From: Podocnemis expansa
Lineage: Eukaryota > Chordata > Testudines > Podocnemididae
Reading direction: 5' to 3'
NCBI GenBank assembly: GCA_007922195.1
Contig: ML681998.1
Location: 14,120,921 to 14,184,920 of the forward strand
Length of the DNA: 64,000 nt
Positions 11,663-22,800 of this stretch are shown here, one piece after another. The translations under genes and the position numbers were made by a program. The notes under the pieces are model-generated. The model had not been told where the DNA came from, made no database searches, and worked only from the letters and a program-made list of their open reading frames with translations. How positions within the stretch are numbered: position 1 is the stretch's first letter; the number at the start of each line of letters is the position of its first letter.

Positions 11663-11913
11663 GTGATAGTATCTAGAGCTCCCAGATCCATTGTGCTAAT
11701 TACTGAATGCAATGATCCCAAGTCTATCATTTTGGAATGTATTGCAGAAACTAAGTCAGAAGGTGAGAGAGCTCCATTTGGAGTCTTTTAAGGAGATCAA
11801 GAAAGGCAAATTTGTGGATATATTGTGTTTTGCTGAACTTAATCACCATTGTGGCTAAAGTCCTGCACTTGCAAAAAGAGAAATTTCTGGTTGAGATTGT
11901 CAGTGTAGTAGAA

Positions 11914-13124
11914 CAGGGCTCTCCAAACTACAGCCTGCAGGCTGTAGCGGACACGGGAAGCACTGACATTTGGGCTGTGGTTTTCAGTAGAGCCTTGCGC
12001 AGATACAGAAATGTGGATCTGCATACGATATGCATCTGCTCAGTGACAGTATCTGTCCGGTCCGCGATCCACATGCCATGCTTTATATATATGTATAACC
12101 ACATCCACAGCTGAGCTTGGGCTCACAGTCAGCATTTTGGCCTTTGATTGGCTCATTTGTCATATGGGTTCCACCCACTTTGTCCTTGTCTTGTTTGCGG
12201 TTCTCATGCTGTGCTGTCAGTCAGATTTCCTTGGCTGCCAATGAAATGTCTGACTGACAGCATGGCATGTGAACTGCAAACAAGAAAAGCAAGAAGTGGG
12301 CAGGTAAGTCATGGGGAACGAGCCAGTCAAAGGCCAGCATATTGACTGACTGACAGTGAGCGGTGACTCTCCAAGCCCCAGCCTGCTGTGACCAAGACAC
12401 TGATTGGCTGTCAGACCACAATCAGAGCTGAGCTAGGTTTGGCTGGAGTGCTTCCTTGTTCCCCTGTGTGCTGCTGACACAGATCGCAGCAGCAGCAGCA
12501 GCAGCAGCGATGGATTGCACTCTGGGCAAATAAAAGTAGAATTGGATGATCTGCAGCAATGGGTCTGCGGTTATCTGCTCCCGCATCTGCAAATGTGAAT
12601 ACCCACGGATCTGCAGGGCTCTTGTTTTCAAATCTCCTGCCTTGTGCATGCTCAGATACGTGACGCAGGGCAGGGGCAGTCTGGCCAGGGAATGACTCGG
12701 GATGCCTCTGCAGCTCGAGCCGGGTAAGGGTGAAAGTGCCCTGGGGTGTCAGAGAGCCTCAGGGAACGGCCTGGCGGGGTCAGGGAGCTGGCAGGCGGGT
12801 GGGTTAGGGAGGGGATCTGGGGGGGGGGGTTGGGGAGCCAGCGCAGAAGGGTCTCGGGGGGTTCAGGGAGCCAGCAGGGAAGGTCATGGAGCTGGTGGAC
12901 AGGCAGGTCGGTGAGCAGGCAGGCAGATTGGGGAAGGAGCCTGGGAGGTCCAGGAGCTGGCAGGAAAGGGCCTGAGGCAAAGGGGCCCAGGGGGTTGGGG
13001 AACTGGCAAGCAGGTTGCGGCAGCAGGACAGGGAGCTGACAGACAGGCAGGTGGGGTGTCTGGCCCACCAGTAATTAAGTAAACGCAGGTTTGGCCCATA
13101 GCTGAAAAAGTTTGGAGACACCTG
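11914..13124. mobile_element. hAT-type non-autonomous transposon, 1.2 kb
   Basis: The termini are cagggctctccaaac and gtttggagacacctg, flanked by tagtagaa (11906-11913) and tactagaa (13125-13132), an 8-bp duplication with one mismatch. CAGGG-type ends and 8-bp duplications define the hAT superfamily. No transposase is encoded. The interior holds a long imperfect palindrome (12100-12390), seven CAG units at 12487-12507 and a G-rich stretch (about 12700-13060). Open frames there are composition artefacts. Confidence 0.85.
12100..12390. repeat. Long imperfect palindrome within the hAT element
   Basis: Bases 12100-12229 pair with 12244-12390, for example ctgctgtcagtcagatttc against its inverted partner and ggcctttgattggctc against gagccagtcaaaggcc. 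The loop is about 14 bp. A transcript would form a hairpin of roughly 130 bp. Confidence 0.8.
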
Positions 13125-13132
13125 TACTAGAA

Positions 13133-14139
13133 AGGTTTATGTGGGGACTCAAAGCAATTAAGGGCCATGTTGGCCCAGGTATCTAAAAGTTTGTTCTGCA
13201 GCAAATATGAGGGGTAAATGTTTCTAGGTCTTTGAGACAGCTGCAATGAAATCAGCTTGATGGGACAGCTGCTTAGTTAGTGTAAATTGTCATAGTGACA
13301 TTGAAGTCTGGAGTGCTGTGATGATTCTGCCCCAAATGGGAATCTTCATCCATATGCTGGAAGCTGCCATTGATCAGGTGGAAGCCAAATTCATCAGGCT
13401 ATTTGCTACGACTCACATTTGGGTTGGTTCCATTTTAGAATGGAAAGAAATTCAAAATCGTTGAATTTCCAGCAGAATGGAAAGCTTTTACCCACCACTG
13501 CTTTTGAGCATCAGGCCCATCCCTTTCTTCAGATCCTAGTGGAAATGCTGTTCTCAATGCCCTTTACTACTACAATGGTGGAATGAGAGTTCCAGCCAAT
13601 TTAAACAAACCGTTCCACATGCCCAGAGTCTGCACCAGGAGCTGATGCAAATTTAAATAAACACACCAAATGTAGATATTATCGAGGTCCATCAGATTAT
13701 CCCTATTGATTAGAGGAGGGATGAGGAACAAAATGTAACTTTGGACAGTCGTGAAGACAAACAGCACCAGCAGCAGTAAAAAGGGAGAACTTGGTGACTT
13801 CTGTTCTATTAAGTCCGATCCAGATTTCTGATACAGTGACTACTGCATATGTTATTTAAGGTACTAGAATTTTCCTTTGAATTGAAAATTAATTATTATG
13901 CTGTCATAGCTCTTAGCCACAATCTCGGTCAAATGTCAGTGGCATTTCAATTCAGGGTGAAATAAGGACATAACACGCATGCTTTCATGTTAGCAAACAG
14001 TGGGATACCAAAGCTTATTAAAATGTTTTACTAAAAACATCAGAAAAAGTTTACTGCAAGATTGTCTTCTGAACCATCAACACAATGAACGGTAGTGTCT
14101 TGAAGCCCCAGTCAAGATTGGGGCTTCGTTACCCTAGAC
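13133..14139. other. No gene recognised
   Basis: No coding signal, RNA gene or classifiable repeat was found in this stretch. Confidence 0.5.
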
Positions 14140-14349
14140 CAGGAGTCTCAAACACGTGGCCTGCAGGCCACACGTGGCCCCCAACGCTGTTTCCTGCAAC
14201 TCACGACGACACTATCGTTACCAATATTTGCAATATCATTGTATGAAAAGGTTTCAGTGGTGCAGCTCTCAGGCTAACAAACTAGTCCTCATGTGGCCCC
14301 GTACTAGTCCTCATGCGACTGTCGTGGTGATTTAAGTTTGAGACCTCTG
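14140..14349. mobile_element. hAT-like MITE (caggagtctcaaac ends)
   Basis: The left end caggagtctcaaac and right end gtttgagacctctg are inverted repeats of the widespread vertebrate hAT MITE type. The interior has paired cctgcaggcc and ggcc-rich blocks. Flanking 8-mers (ccctagac and tgttatac) agree poorly, so the target duplication is not supported. Confidence 0.7.
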
Positions 14350-14415
14350 TGTTATACTTTGTATAAATTCATAGTTAGCACCAGCCCAGCCCCCAAAAGT
14401 TTATGCTCTAAGGCC

Positions 14416-14805
14416 CAGAGGCGTCGCTGGTCTGGGGAGGGACCTGGGTCACGGGCCCAGGCCCAGGCCCCGCCCCCAGCCCTCAGGCCCCCACCCCCTG
14501 TCCGGGGACGGGGACGGAAGTGGCTGTGGGCGGCCGGGGCCCGGATTCCCCACCGCGGCTGCGGGTGGCCAGGCCCTGGATCCCCAGCCAGGGACGGGGC
14601 CAGAAGCGGCCACAGGCAGCCGAGCCCCGGATTCCCCACCGCGGCCATGGGCGGCCAGGCCCCGGATCCCCGGCCAGGGACGGGGCCGCTGCAGCTGCTG
14701 GCAGCTGGGCCCCGGATCTCCGGCCTGATTGGGCCAGAGATCCAGGGCACTGGCGCTGGGATTAGGGGCACATGCCCCGGGTGCCCAGCACCAGCAACGC
14801 CTCTG
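14416..14805. mobile_element. hAT-type MITE (cagaggcgtcgctggt family)
   Basis: The ends cagaggcgtcgctgg and ccagcaacgcctctg are inverted repeats. They are flanked by ctaaggcc (14408-14415) and ctaaggca (14806-14813), an 8-bp duplication with one mismatch. The interior is very GC-rich with internal near-repeats (cggattccccaccgcggc occurs twice). A second family member lies at 22258-22455. The long open frames on both strands reflect GC content, not genes. Confidence 0.87.
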
Positions 14806-14813
14806 CTAAGGCA

Positions 14814-16334
14814 CCTATCATGCAGCCGACTATCTCAGCAGCCATGCCTCCAACTAGCTCTGTATGGAATCCCATTGCAAGTTCTGGCTTTAATTTAAGG
14901 CAGAATGCACATCTAACAGACAAAGAATCAGTGGAAGAAGACAAGGTAACTGTGACAGTGTTATGCGGTGACATGGACCTGCTATATGCATAACTAGTTG
15001 TTTTCAAGCCAAAGACTCCTTTAGTTTGTTTTCAGTTTTGGGCTATGAATAAACAAGGAGCATTAATGATATCAGCAATTCCTACTGACCACCTGCCTGG
15101 TTGTTATTACTGTGATTATTTATTGCTATTTCTGCCACATGCTTCAAAATGCTAACTGAATTTGCAAGCAGATGAGACACTGCCACAGTAGAAACCTAGC
15201 TTTTAAATTATACACAGATTCCAAAATAAGCAGTATGTGTTTGAAATCGAAGGCTGTGTGCTGGCAGTATTCCTTCATTTACATTTCAAGGGCCAAATTA
15301 AAACCCCGTGAATGCACAAAGTGTGTCACTTGAAGACTGTCCTTAGAGACAAAATGTTGAAATCCGTCCAGTCTTTCTTTTTCTTTTTCTTTCATTCAGA
15401 CCTTAACAAGTCAAGTCCATCTGACAAGATGGCTCTGGCCCTGTTTATGCTGGGAATGTGCCATAGTTAAAATCATTAGTGATTAGATGCAGGTGTAGTC
15501 AACTAGAGCTGCTCTAAGCTGCAGTTTGCACTTGCACAGTTTATTCAAGTTTCAAGCAAGAGTTAGCTGCTCCAGTGCATATCATGCTTTATAATTATTT
15601 TTCGTCTCTGGTGCCATCTTGCACTGGCACAGATACGTGGACAGATGGCCTCTGATGGCGAAAATCCTCAGTACAGACAAGGCCTTGGCTTTAACTCATA
15701 GTTCATGCTTTTTCGTGACAAAAAGTGTAAATAAAGAGTTTCATATATTAGCACCTGAAAAATCAACTCCAAAAATTTCTATTCTGTACCAGAATCATCC
15801 AAGAGATATGCTGCAGATTCCATTGTGCAATCCATCATCAGCACTTCGTGCTCTAAACATTTTATATAGAGAACATCGGAGATTGTGCATCTCATTTTCA
15901 TAGTAAGTGCTAAACAGGAACAGTGAGGAGAGCTAATTACTTTGTGTCTCTTTCTCTTTCCTAATTACTATGGATGGGTTTCCCCTTGTCCACCAAAAAG
16001 CTGCTGGCTTGTGGTAGTACAGCTGTTTGTGGATAATCATGGTTTGGAACACATGAATTGGATATGGTTTGATTGCACTGAACTCTATGCATGTACGTCT
16101 TTTATTTTAGGACAATGAAAGTAGACAGAAAGGCAAGAGAATGGCAAAGAAACATACTTTGTATTCCTGCTGCTTTCCTCATAAATTATCTGTTTAGCGG
16201 AGGCTGCAAGTTAGTCAGTTGTAGAAGAGCTGTGGATACTTTAAGAAGCATCACTCTGGTCTTTCTGGACGTTCTTGACATTTTTGTAAACTCCTTATTT
16301 AAAATACTCTCTTTAAAGTAACCTCTGTTTCTTA
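14814..16334. other. No gene recognised
   Basis: Contains a short CT-rich simple repeat near 15373-15395. No exon-like or repeat signal stands out elsewhere. Confidence 0.5.
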
Positions 16335-16539
16335 AAAGCAAACAAGGAGTCCTGTGGCAGTTTCAAAGAGTAAGAAACTTATTGCATGAGCTTTGGTGGG
16401 AGAAAATCCCACTTCGTCAGATGCTTTGAAGATGGAGAACTTATAGGATTTTCTCCCACCAAAGCTCTTGTCATAAATAAATTGGTTAGTCTTTCAAAGT
16501 TTTGCTGAACTAGACTAATGCATCTACCCCTTTGGAACT
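16335..16539. mobile_element. Short Penelope-like element, inverted double-ended copy
   Basis: Bracketed by the 11-bp duplication tctgtttctta (16324-16334 and 16540-16550). It begins with the PLE end (aaacaaggagtcctgtggca). The hammerhead-like block appears on the minus strand near 16383-16425 with changes in the core (CTGACGA, and CAAA for GAAA). A partial inverted copy (gattttctcccaccaaagct) follows, then the opposite end. The two blocks form a hairpin. Confidence 0.85.
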
Positions 16540-16550
16540 TCTGTTTCTTA

Positions 16551-17660
16551 GAATTGCAGGTCCAAGCTAAATTATTGCTTGAACCTACTAGTGATATGGG
16601 GGATAGAACTGAGGAGGGGCAGCACTACAGATGAAATTCTTAGAGGAATTGTCTGCCTGAGCCAGAATTCTTGCTGGGACTATAGCGTATGCTAGTCAAA
16701 ACACTGTCTAACAGTGTCATGCAAGTCCCTGCCCTCTGTACACTCGGTCTCCTCTGCTGGATTTGTTAAGCAAAAAGAAATGCTGCCCCTTCCTTTTAGC
16801 TGGGTTACCAGTACAGAAGTGGCAGCATTTCCCACACTGTATATGTCTCAACCTTGCCTAGGAATGGAAGTCTGGGTGAATGTTTCCTGTGCCCATCTAT
16901 TCTCCAGTCCTTCCTTGTGAGCCTGCATGGAGCCTCGTGTATCTAAGTCCTTGTTGCAGATCTGCATTGCTTTCTTTCATCTTCTTCAAGCTGTATAAAG
17001 AACTTTCTCATCCTCCCATTTCCTGTATGGCTTGGTTCATGTGCAATTAAATGAATGTGACTTGTCCCTTCTTCAGAAAAATTGGGCAATATCCACTAAG
17101 TGAATTTCTTCCTGTGTAGCACTATTTCATCTCAGTTGCTTTCTCCCTCTGTTCAATCCCTTCTCTTTTGGTTTGCAATGCATTTGAAATTTACTGAAAC
17201 TGCAAACAGTGTGATTGCCCTTTCACTGTTTCAGGAAAAGGATATTTGGCTGCAACATTTGCTAAACTAGATTGCTCTAAAAGCACCCTGGGTGCCTCTT
17301 CTAATTTCAGATCAGCCCTGGGCCCTAGACATACAGTGCATGACAGAATTTAATTACTGAAGTAGTTATTATTGCCTCCTCTTCTGAACTGTTTTTTGAA
17401 AGCCCAAAGCCACATTTGTAGTTCTGGACCCTGCTGACAACTGTGAGAAGTGACGGCAGTCTGTGTATCCAGGAACAATTTGACTGCACTCAGCTCTAAT
17501 GGTGTTACTCTTTTGCAGTCTCACTTGTTTGATTTTTGAGCCTGAAGACATGTTACTTCGGAATGTTCTCAGGCCTCCACTCAGTGCAGCAATACGTTTT
17601 ACATATGTCCACACTGCACATGAAGATGTGATTGATTGTAACATGGACTGTTATGCATAG
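16551..17660. other. No gene recognised
   Basis: No coding signal or identifiable repeat was found. Confidence 0.5.
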
Positions 17661-18260
17661 CCTCTAAGATCAGATGGGAACAATATGATCATCTAGTCTG
17701 ACGACCTAAACAATGCAGGCCACAAAACCTCACCCACCCATTCCTGTAATAAGCCTATGGTTGAGTTATTAAAGTCCTCAGATCATAGTTTAAAGGCTTT
17801 AAGTACAGAAAATCCACCAGCAAATGAGTCATGCCCTGGACTACAGAGGAAGGTGAAAAATCGACAGAGCCTTTGGCAATTTCCCCTCAATGGAAGTTCC
17901 TTTCCAGCCCCAAAAATGGTGATCAGTTAAATCCTGAGCATGTGGGCAAAACTCACCAGCCAGACACCCAAGAAGGAATTCTCTGTAATAACTCCAAACC
18001 CACTCCATCTAACAGTCCATGGGCCATTGGCATATCCACCACCAATTGTCAAAGATCAGTCATCTGCAGAACTAGGCCGTCTAGTCATACCACATGCCCC
18101 ATAAATTTGTGAAACTCAGTTTTGAAGCCAGCTAGGTTTTTGTGCCCCCATAGCTTCCCTTGGAAAGCCGTTCCAGAACGTTACTCCTCCGCTGGTTACA
18201 AACCTGCAGTCAATTTCAAGTCTAAACTTCCTGATGCACAGTTTATATCCATTTGTTCTT
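17661..18260 (-). mobile_element. CR1 LINE fragment, part 1 (split by DIRS element 2)
   Basis: A CR1 3' region in minus orientation (gatcatctagtctgacgacc near 17690). It is interrupted after ccatttgttctt at 18260 and resumes at 21350. The two halves join into a continuous CR1 sequence when the intervening DIRS element is removed. Confidence 0.85.
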
Positions 18261-18440
18261 CATTGAGCAGTGTTCCTGACTGTTCCACTTTAGGTCATTG
18301 TGCGCCGCTGCACCCGGAGTCGGAGATTTTTCTCAGCAGTGGCTCTGATAGCGGGGAGAGGAGGCGGTGACGACAGTCATTGTTGCTTCCCATCTTGCTG
18401 ACGTAAGCGCCTCGCTCGCCCCGCACTGCCGCACTCCCCA
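18261..18440 (+). repeat. DIRS element 2 left inverted repeat
   Basis: Pairs with about 21108-21302. It contains the GC-rich leader and probably the element promoter, by analogy with other DIRS elements. Gag begins about 100 bp after it. Confidence 0.8.
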
Positions 18441-18545
18441 GTTCCCTCTTACTGCCTCCGACTACAGACAGAGTTTGCGGTGGCTCTCAAACTTCCCTCA
18501 GGGACAGCTTTTCATATCTGAAAACAACAAGCAAAACACATTACA

Positions 18546-20484
18546 ATGATAGAACAAACAGTAATTCAAGCGACTAAGATGCCAAATTCATCAGGTTTTA
18601 AATGCTGCGCTTTCTGTAAGGAAGCTATGTCAGCATCGGACGGCCACGAGTCCTGTATCAAGTGCCTCGGGGAGGCACATCTTTCTCAGAAATGTCAGCA
18701 TTGTCGCAACTTGACGTCCAGAACTCGGAAGGACATGGAAAGAAAACTAAAACTTCTACTCTTAGAGGGTGCTCTCCGCCCCGCTTCGGACCCCGGTGTC
18801 TCTCCTCAACTCTCTGGGGGAGCACACAAGTGCCGGTCAGCGCTATCCTCACCAGTGCCAGCAAAAAAATCTAAGGGCACTGACAATAACATTAAAAATT
18901 TGCAGCTGGAACCTCCTTCAGGCATGGTAAACCCTGCAAAACCAACTCCTGCAAAACCTTCAAAATCAGACCGCGCTCGCTCTACTAAAGCCATGGCTCT
19001 GACAGCGGTGCTGGCAGTATCTGCGGCAGCAAGCTCCGCACCGCCAATAACGGTGCCACTCATAACCACACCACCAGCACTCGGCACCAACACGGTGCCT
19101 TATGCAGCAGCGACACCAGCACCTCAGCCGGCGCAGCAGTTCTTTTCCCCGGCACCAACTGTCTTTTCAAACACGGCACAGCTGCTCCTTCAGCAGCCAG
19201 ACATATTGTTAACAGCTGCTCCCCTGCCACAGCAACATAATCCTGAGGCTTCTCCACCACAACCATGCCATAGCAAGCACAAGAATAAGATGAAGCACAC
19301 TGATTTAAGAGAGGATCTTGACATACACTCCCCTCCCATATCTCCATTGTTCCAGACGGACTCTTCTCATACCAGTCTGTCGTCAATGTCGCGTTCTTCT
19401 CAACACTTACCTTCTTCTGCGTCTTCCAGTCCGATCTTACTGGAACCAGTAAATCAACAAGTGCTACAGCCAACAATGCCAAATCCTAGTGCTGCCTACC
19501 CATGGCCATACCCTCCATGGTTTTTCTACCCCCCCGTACCGGGGGTGACTTATCCTAACTGGCCAAATTACAACACTCCGCAGCCTACACCAAATACTTA
19601 TCTACCTGGGCAGGTTTTACCAAACCCCCTGCAACAGTACCAATTGCAGGCAGCTATGGACACCACGCGAGCACCAACCCTACCAGAACAGCTCACTGAA
19701 TCACCAAAGGAACACGTACAAGAAACCAAAACAGATGACCTAAAACAATTTCGAGAGCTTTTCAAAAGAGCAGCCGATAGTATGGATAGTTCATTAGATG
19801 ACAACGCTACTACCCAACACAAGCTCTGTAGGATCCTGCAAACAGCAGGGTCCAATAAATTATCTCTCCCAATGGACAGTGGAATTATAGAGCCTGCAAC
19901 TGCATTATGACAGACACCAGCATCTGCGCCCCCTTCTAACAAAAAGGCGGATAAAAAATACTTCATCGCCCCCACAGGCAACAAGTTTTTGTTCACCCAT
20001 CCTGAACCGAACTCCCTTGTGGTTGAGGCAGCCAATCAAGGATCTAAACAAACTTATTCAAGATCCAACCTGACAAACAAAGATGATAAAAAACTCAATA
20101 CGCTCGGCAAGAAAGTATACATGTCTGCCACGCTCCAACTCAGGATAGCTAACTATACAGCACTACTATCAAACTATGACCATCAATTATACACAAAACT
20201 CATGGACTTCTCCAACTTTATTTCACAGGACAAACAAGAACAGTTCAATTCTTTAATTACTGAGAGTCACCTGGTCGCAAGAACGGCTCTTCAAGCTTCT
20301 TTAGATGCAGCAGATGTTGCCGCTAAAACATTAGGTACAGCAGTCATCATGAGACGCACTTCCTGGCTCCATTCTGCTGACTTGCCCAGACAGATGCAGC
20401 ACACGATCGAAGATCTTCCATTTGACAAGGATAACCTTGTCTTCCTTTCACCTCAGTCAAACTATTCATTTCCCAGTCTTTTAC
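18546..20484 (+). pseudogene. DIRS element 2 Gag-like protein, single nonsense
   Basis: One frame runs from the ATG at 18546 (a second Met at 18579 is an alternative start) to about 20484, broken only by TGA at 19907-19909, where homologous sequence would probably have Trp. The N-terminus has the paired-Cys head KCCAFC, then SCIKCL, HLSQKCQHC and RTRKDMERKL, as in element 1. A long Pro/Ala/Ser-rich low-complexity middle follows (about residues 130-380, with tracts such as YPWPYPPWFFYPPVP). The C-terminal region reads ARTALQASLDAADVAAKTLG and TAVIMRRTSWLH, matching element 1 AARTMASAIVMRHSAWL. Expected role: a structural RNA-binding protein. Confidence 0.85.
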
Positions 20485-20499
20485 CCAAAACCACACACC

Positions 20500-20935
20500 A
20501 CAGCATGAGAGAGAGCACTACACACCCTTGACGTAAGGTGAGCTTTGGCATACTATCTTGAACAAACCAAACCGTTCAGAAAAACACCCACACTCTGTCT
20601 CAACAGCAGAATTTTCTCAAGGCCAACCCATCTCTAAGCAGAGAATCTCACGCTGGATCTCGTTGTGTATTGATATTGCTTATACCATCTCACAGACAGT
20701 TCCACGTGACTCTATACACTCTCATTCCACTAGATCTGTGGCATCATCAATTGCCATTCTCACGAGAGTACCTTTGCACACCATATGCCAGGCTGCTACA
20801 TGGGCTTCAACCGATACCTTTGCTAAACACTATGTGTTAGAACAGATTTCTTCTGTGGACACTGCATTGGGGCATGCAGTACTTAACTCAGTATGTGACA
20901 TACAATTTGAAGTGCCCACCTGCACACAACAGTAA
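20500..20935 (+). pseudogene. DIRS element 2 tyrosine recombinase, C-terminal remnant
   Basis: Begins in one frame as LHTLDVR, a TGA, then ALAYYLEQTKPFRKTPTL. It shifts to the frame at 20558-20935 with GQPISKQRISRWISLCI, the HSTR box (SHSTRSVASSIAIL), HTICQAATWAS and FAKHYVLEQ. The HxxR and candidate Tyr are kept; the N-terminal half with the first catalytic Arg is gone. The joint with Gag near 20485-20500 marks an internal deletion that removed RT, RNase H and most of the YR. Confidence 0.86.
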
Positions 20936-20950
20936 CTGCTACATACTCAG

Positions 20951-21032
20951 CTAAAGTGGAGCAGTCAGGAACACTGCTCGATGAAGAAATGGAGGTTACT
21001 CGCCTTTGTGCAGTAGCCGAAGTTCTTCAAGA
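20951..21032 (+). repeat. DIRS element 2 internal complementary region
   Basis: ctaaagtggagcagtcagg and cactgctcgatgaagaa are the reverse complement of the left terminus (18258-18293). gaaatggaggttactcgcc and gcagtagccgaagttcttc are the reverse complement of the right terminus (21305-21349). The join therefore shows the circle junction directly. Confidence 0.9.
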
Positions 21033-21349
21033 TGCGTGTTCCTGACATGCTTCAGTACCTGCACGCCTCCTCTCTACTTCAGAATATTCCATATCATGCA
21101 TATGGTCTCCGCAGTACAAGGGACCTGGGGAGCGTGGCAGTGCGGGGTGAACAAGGCGCTTACGTCAGCAAGACAGGAAGCAACGGCGCCTGTCGTCACC
21201 GCCTCCTCTCCCCCCTACCACAGCCACTGCTGAGAAAAATCTCCGACTCCAGGTGCAGCGACGCACGAAGACCTGAAGTGGAACATGTCAGGAACATGCA
21301 TCTCGAAGAACTTTGGCTACTGCACGAAGGTGAGTAACCTCCATTTCTT

Positions 21350-21565
21350 ATGTACCCATTGGTGCTGAACTTAAATAATTCCTCTCCCTCTAGTATTTAT
21401 CCTTCTGATGTATTTATAGAGAGCAATCAATCTCCCCTCAAACTTTCTTTGGTTAGGCTAAAGAAGACAAGCTCTTTAAGTCTCCTCTCATAAGGCAAGT
21501 TTTCCATTCCACGGATCATCCACTTAGCCCTGCTCTGCACCTGTTCCAGTTTAAGAGGATCTAGT
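21350..21565 (-). mobile_element. CR1 LINE fragment, part 2
   Basis: Continues CR1 from 18260: gtatttatccttctgatgta, agagcaatcaatctcccctc, ctcctctcataaggcaag and cacctgttccagttt are CR1 ORF2 C-terminal and 3' sequence in minus orientation. Truncated at the right. Confidence 0.85.
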
Positions 21566-22249
21566 TAGCATGGGCAATAATAGGACTGAAGATGCAGTGG
21601 CATGTGCAGAGCTTAATAGCCAAAGTACATGCCTAGGGTCCTTAGTGACCAACTCTGATTGCTAAATCCTGCCAGGGCCACCACTTTTCTCCTGTCATTA
21701 CCCATACTAGCTAGATTAAAGCTAGTGAGAGTGTGCCTACCCATGCTACAGTCACACCTTCACTTGCAGTGTCTGAATTTGCAGAGAGGCTAGTTGGTTG
21801 GTTTTGGTTTTGGTTTTTTTTAAATCTCATTTTGTAGGCATCCAGTGTTAACTATGATTGGGAAAAGAATACCAGACAGATAGACCTTTGATTGTTCCTT
21901 GTATGTCAGTTTCCGTGATCTTACATTATGCAGAATAGTGGAACAAAACATCTCAATTAAGAAGCAAACAAAATTATTCTGTATTCATACATGTGAAAGG
22001 CCAGAGGAACTATTATGCTTAACACGGACAAAGGAACCTTCCCCAGTAATTTATACCTCAAGACCATAACTTCTGCTTTGAGCTATAGCATATCTGTGAG
22101 AAAGACATCCTGTCTTGACTTTAAAGACTTAAAGTGATGAAAAAAATATAAATTACTTTGGGAAATGGATATAATTTTAAAAATGTCCCCCAATTGTTTT
22201 GTTTTATAGGTCAAAATGAACACCTTAAGTTGCACCCCAAGTTTAATGG
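21566..22249. other. No gene recognised
   Basis: Contains a short tggtttt simple repeat near 21800. No coding signal. Confidence 0.5.
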
Positions 22250-22257
22250 GCAGGTAG

Positions 22258-22455
22258 CAGAAGCGTCACTGCCCTGAGGAAGGCCAGGGACAGGGTAGGG
22301 ATGGGCCAGAAGTGGCCGCTGCCGCCGCTGCGGTCAGCCGGGCCCCGGATCTCTGGCCGGAGACAGAGAGAGGCAGGGGCCCCGCCAGCACCCGGGGCAC
22401 TGATGATGGGATTCAGGACACGGGCCCTGTGTACCAGCCACCAGCGATGCCTCTG
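22258..22455. mobile_element. hAT-type MITE (same family as 14416-14805)
   Basis: The ends cagaagcgtcactg and ccagcgatgcctctg match those at 14416-14805. A perfect 8-bp duplication gcaggtag flanks it (22250-22257 and 22456-22463). The interior is GC-rich and shares gggccccggatctct-like text with the other copy. Confidence 0.9.
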
Positions 22456-22590
22456 GCAGGTAGTACAGCATGTGGTTTTATGGCAGCATGCTTCATTTGA
22501 TTAACGCAGATTTCTTTCAACTCTGTATGGATTTAAGATGTAGCCATGTGTATATTTTGGTAGAAATTCTGTAGATTTGTACATCTAGAG

Positions 22591-22792
22591 CAGGGCTTCC
22601 CAAACTTTTATCATCACAACCCCATTTTAATGAAATATTTCCTGCCAGGACACGAGCCAGCATGGAGGATGCCATTTTGCTTTTCACACCATGTGACCTC
22701 ACATTACACCATACACACAAGGCCATGCTGCGACCCCATCTGCTGATGGAACAACCCATCTGGGGTCACAACCCACAGTCTGGGAACTGCTG
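22591..22792. mobile_element. hAT-type MITE (cagggcttcccaaac ends)
   Basis: The ends cagggcttcccaaactt and ctgggaactgctg are inverted. A perfect 8-bp duplication atctagag flanks it (22583-22590 and 22793-22800). No coding capacity. Confidence 0.92.
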
Positions 22793-22800
22793 ATCTAGAG

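Larger units (their letters stand above)
18261..21349 (+). mobile_element. DIRS element 2: intact ends, internal deletion
   Basis: The element lies cleanly inside CR1. The inverted ends (18261-18440 against about 21108-21302) share cggagatttttctcagcagt and gctgacgtaagcgcc. The outer right end (21305-21349) is echoed in the ICR. ttctt occurs at both junctions (18256-18260 and 21345-21349). It encodes a complete-length Gag with one stop, then a C-terminal YR fragment; RT, RNase H and most of the YR are missing. It is a different family from element 1 and would depend on a helper for mobility. Confidence 0.9.

Noticed and set aside
12652..13121. Overlapping long open frames rich in Pro/Gly/Ser on both strands
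   Set aside because: They lie in the GC-rich interior of a hAT element. Sense and antisense frames of equal length indicate composition effects.
14338..14898. 186-codon Pro/Gly/Ala-rich frame
   Set aside because: It runs across the ends of a hAT MITE and its interior repeats.
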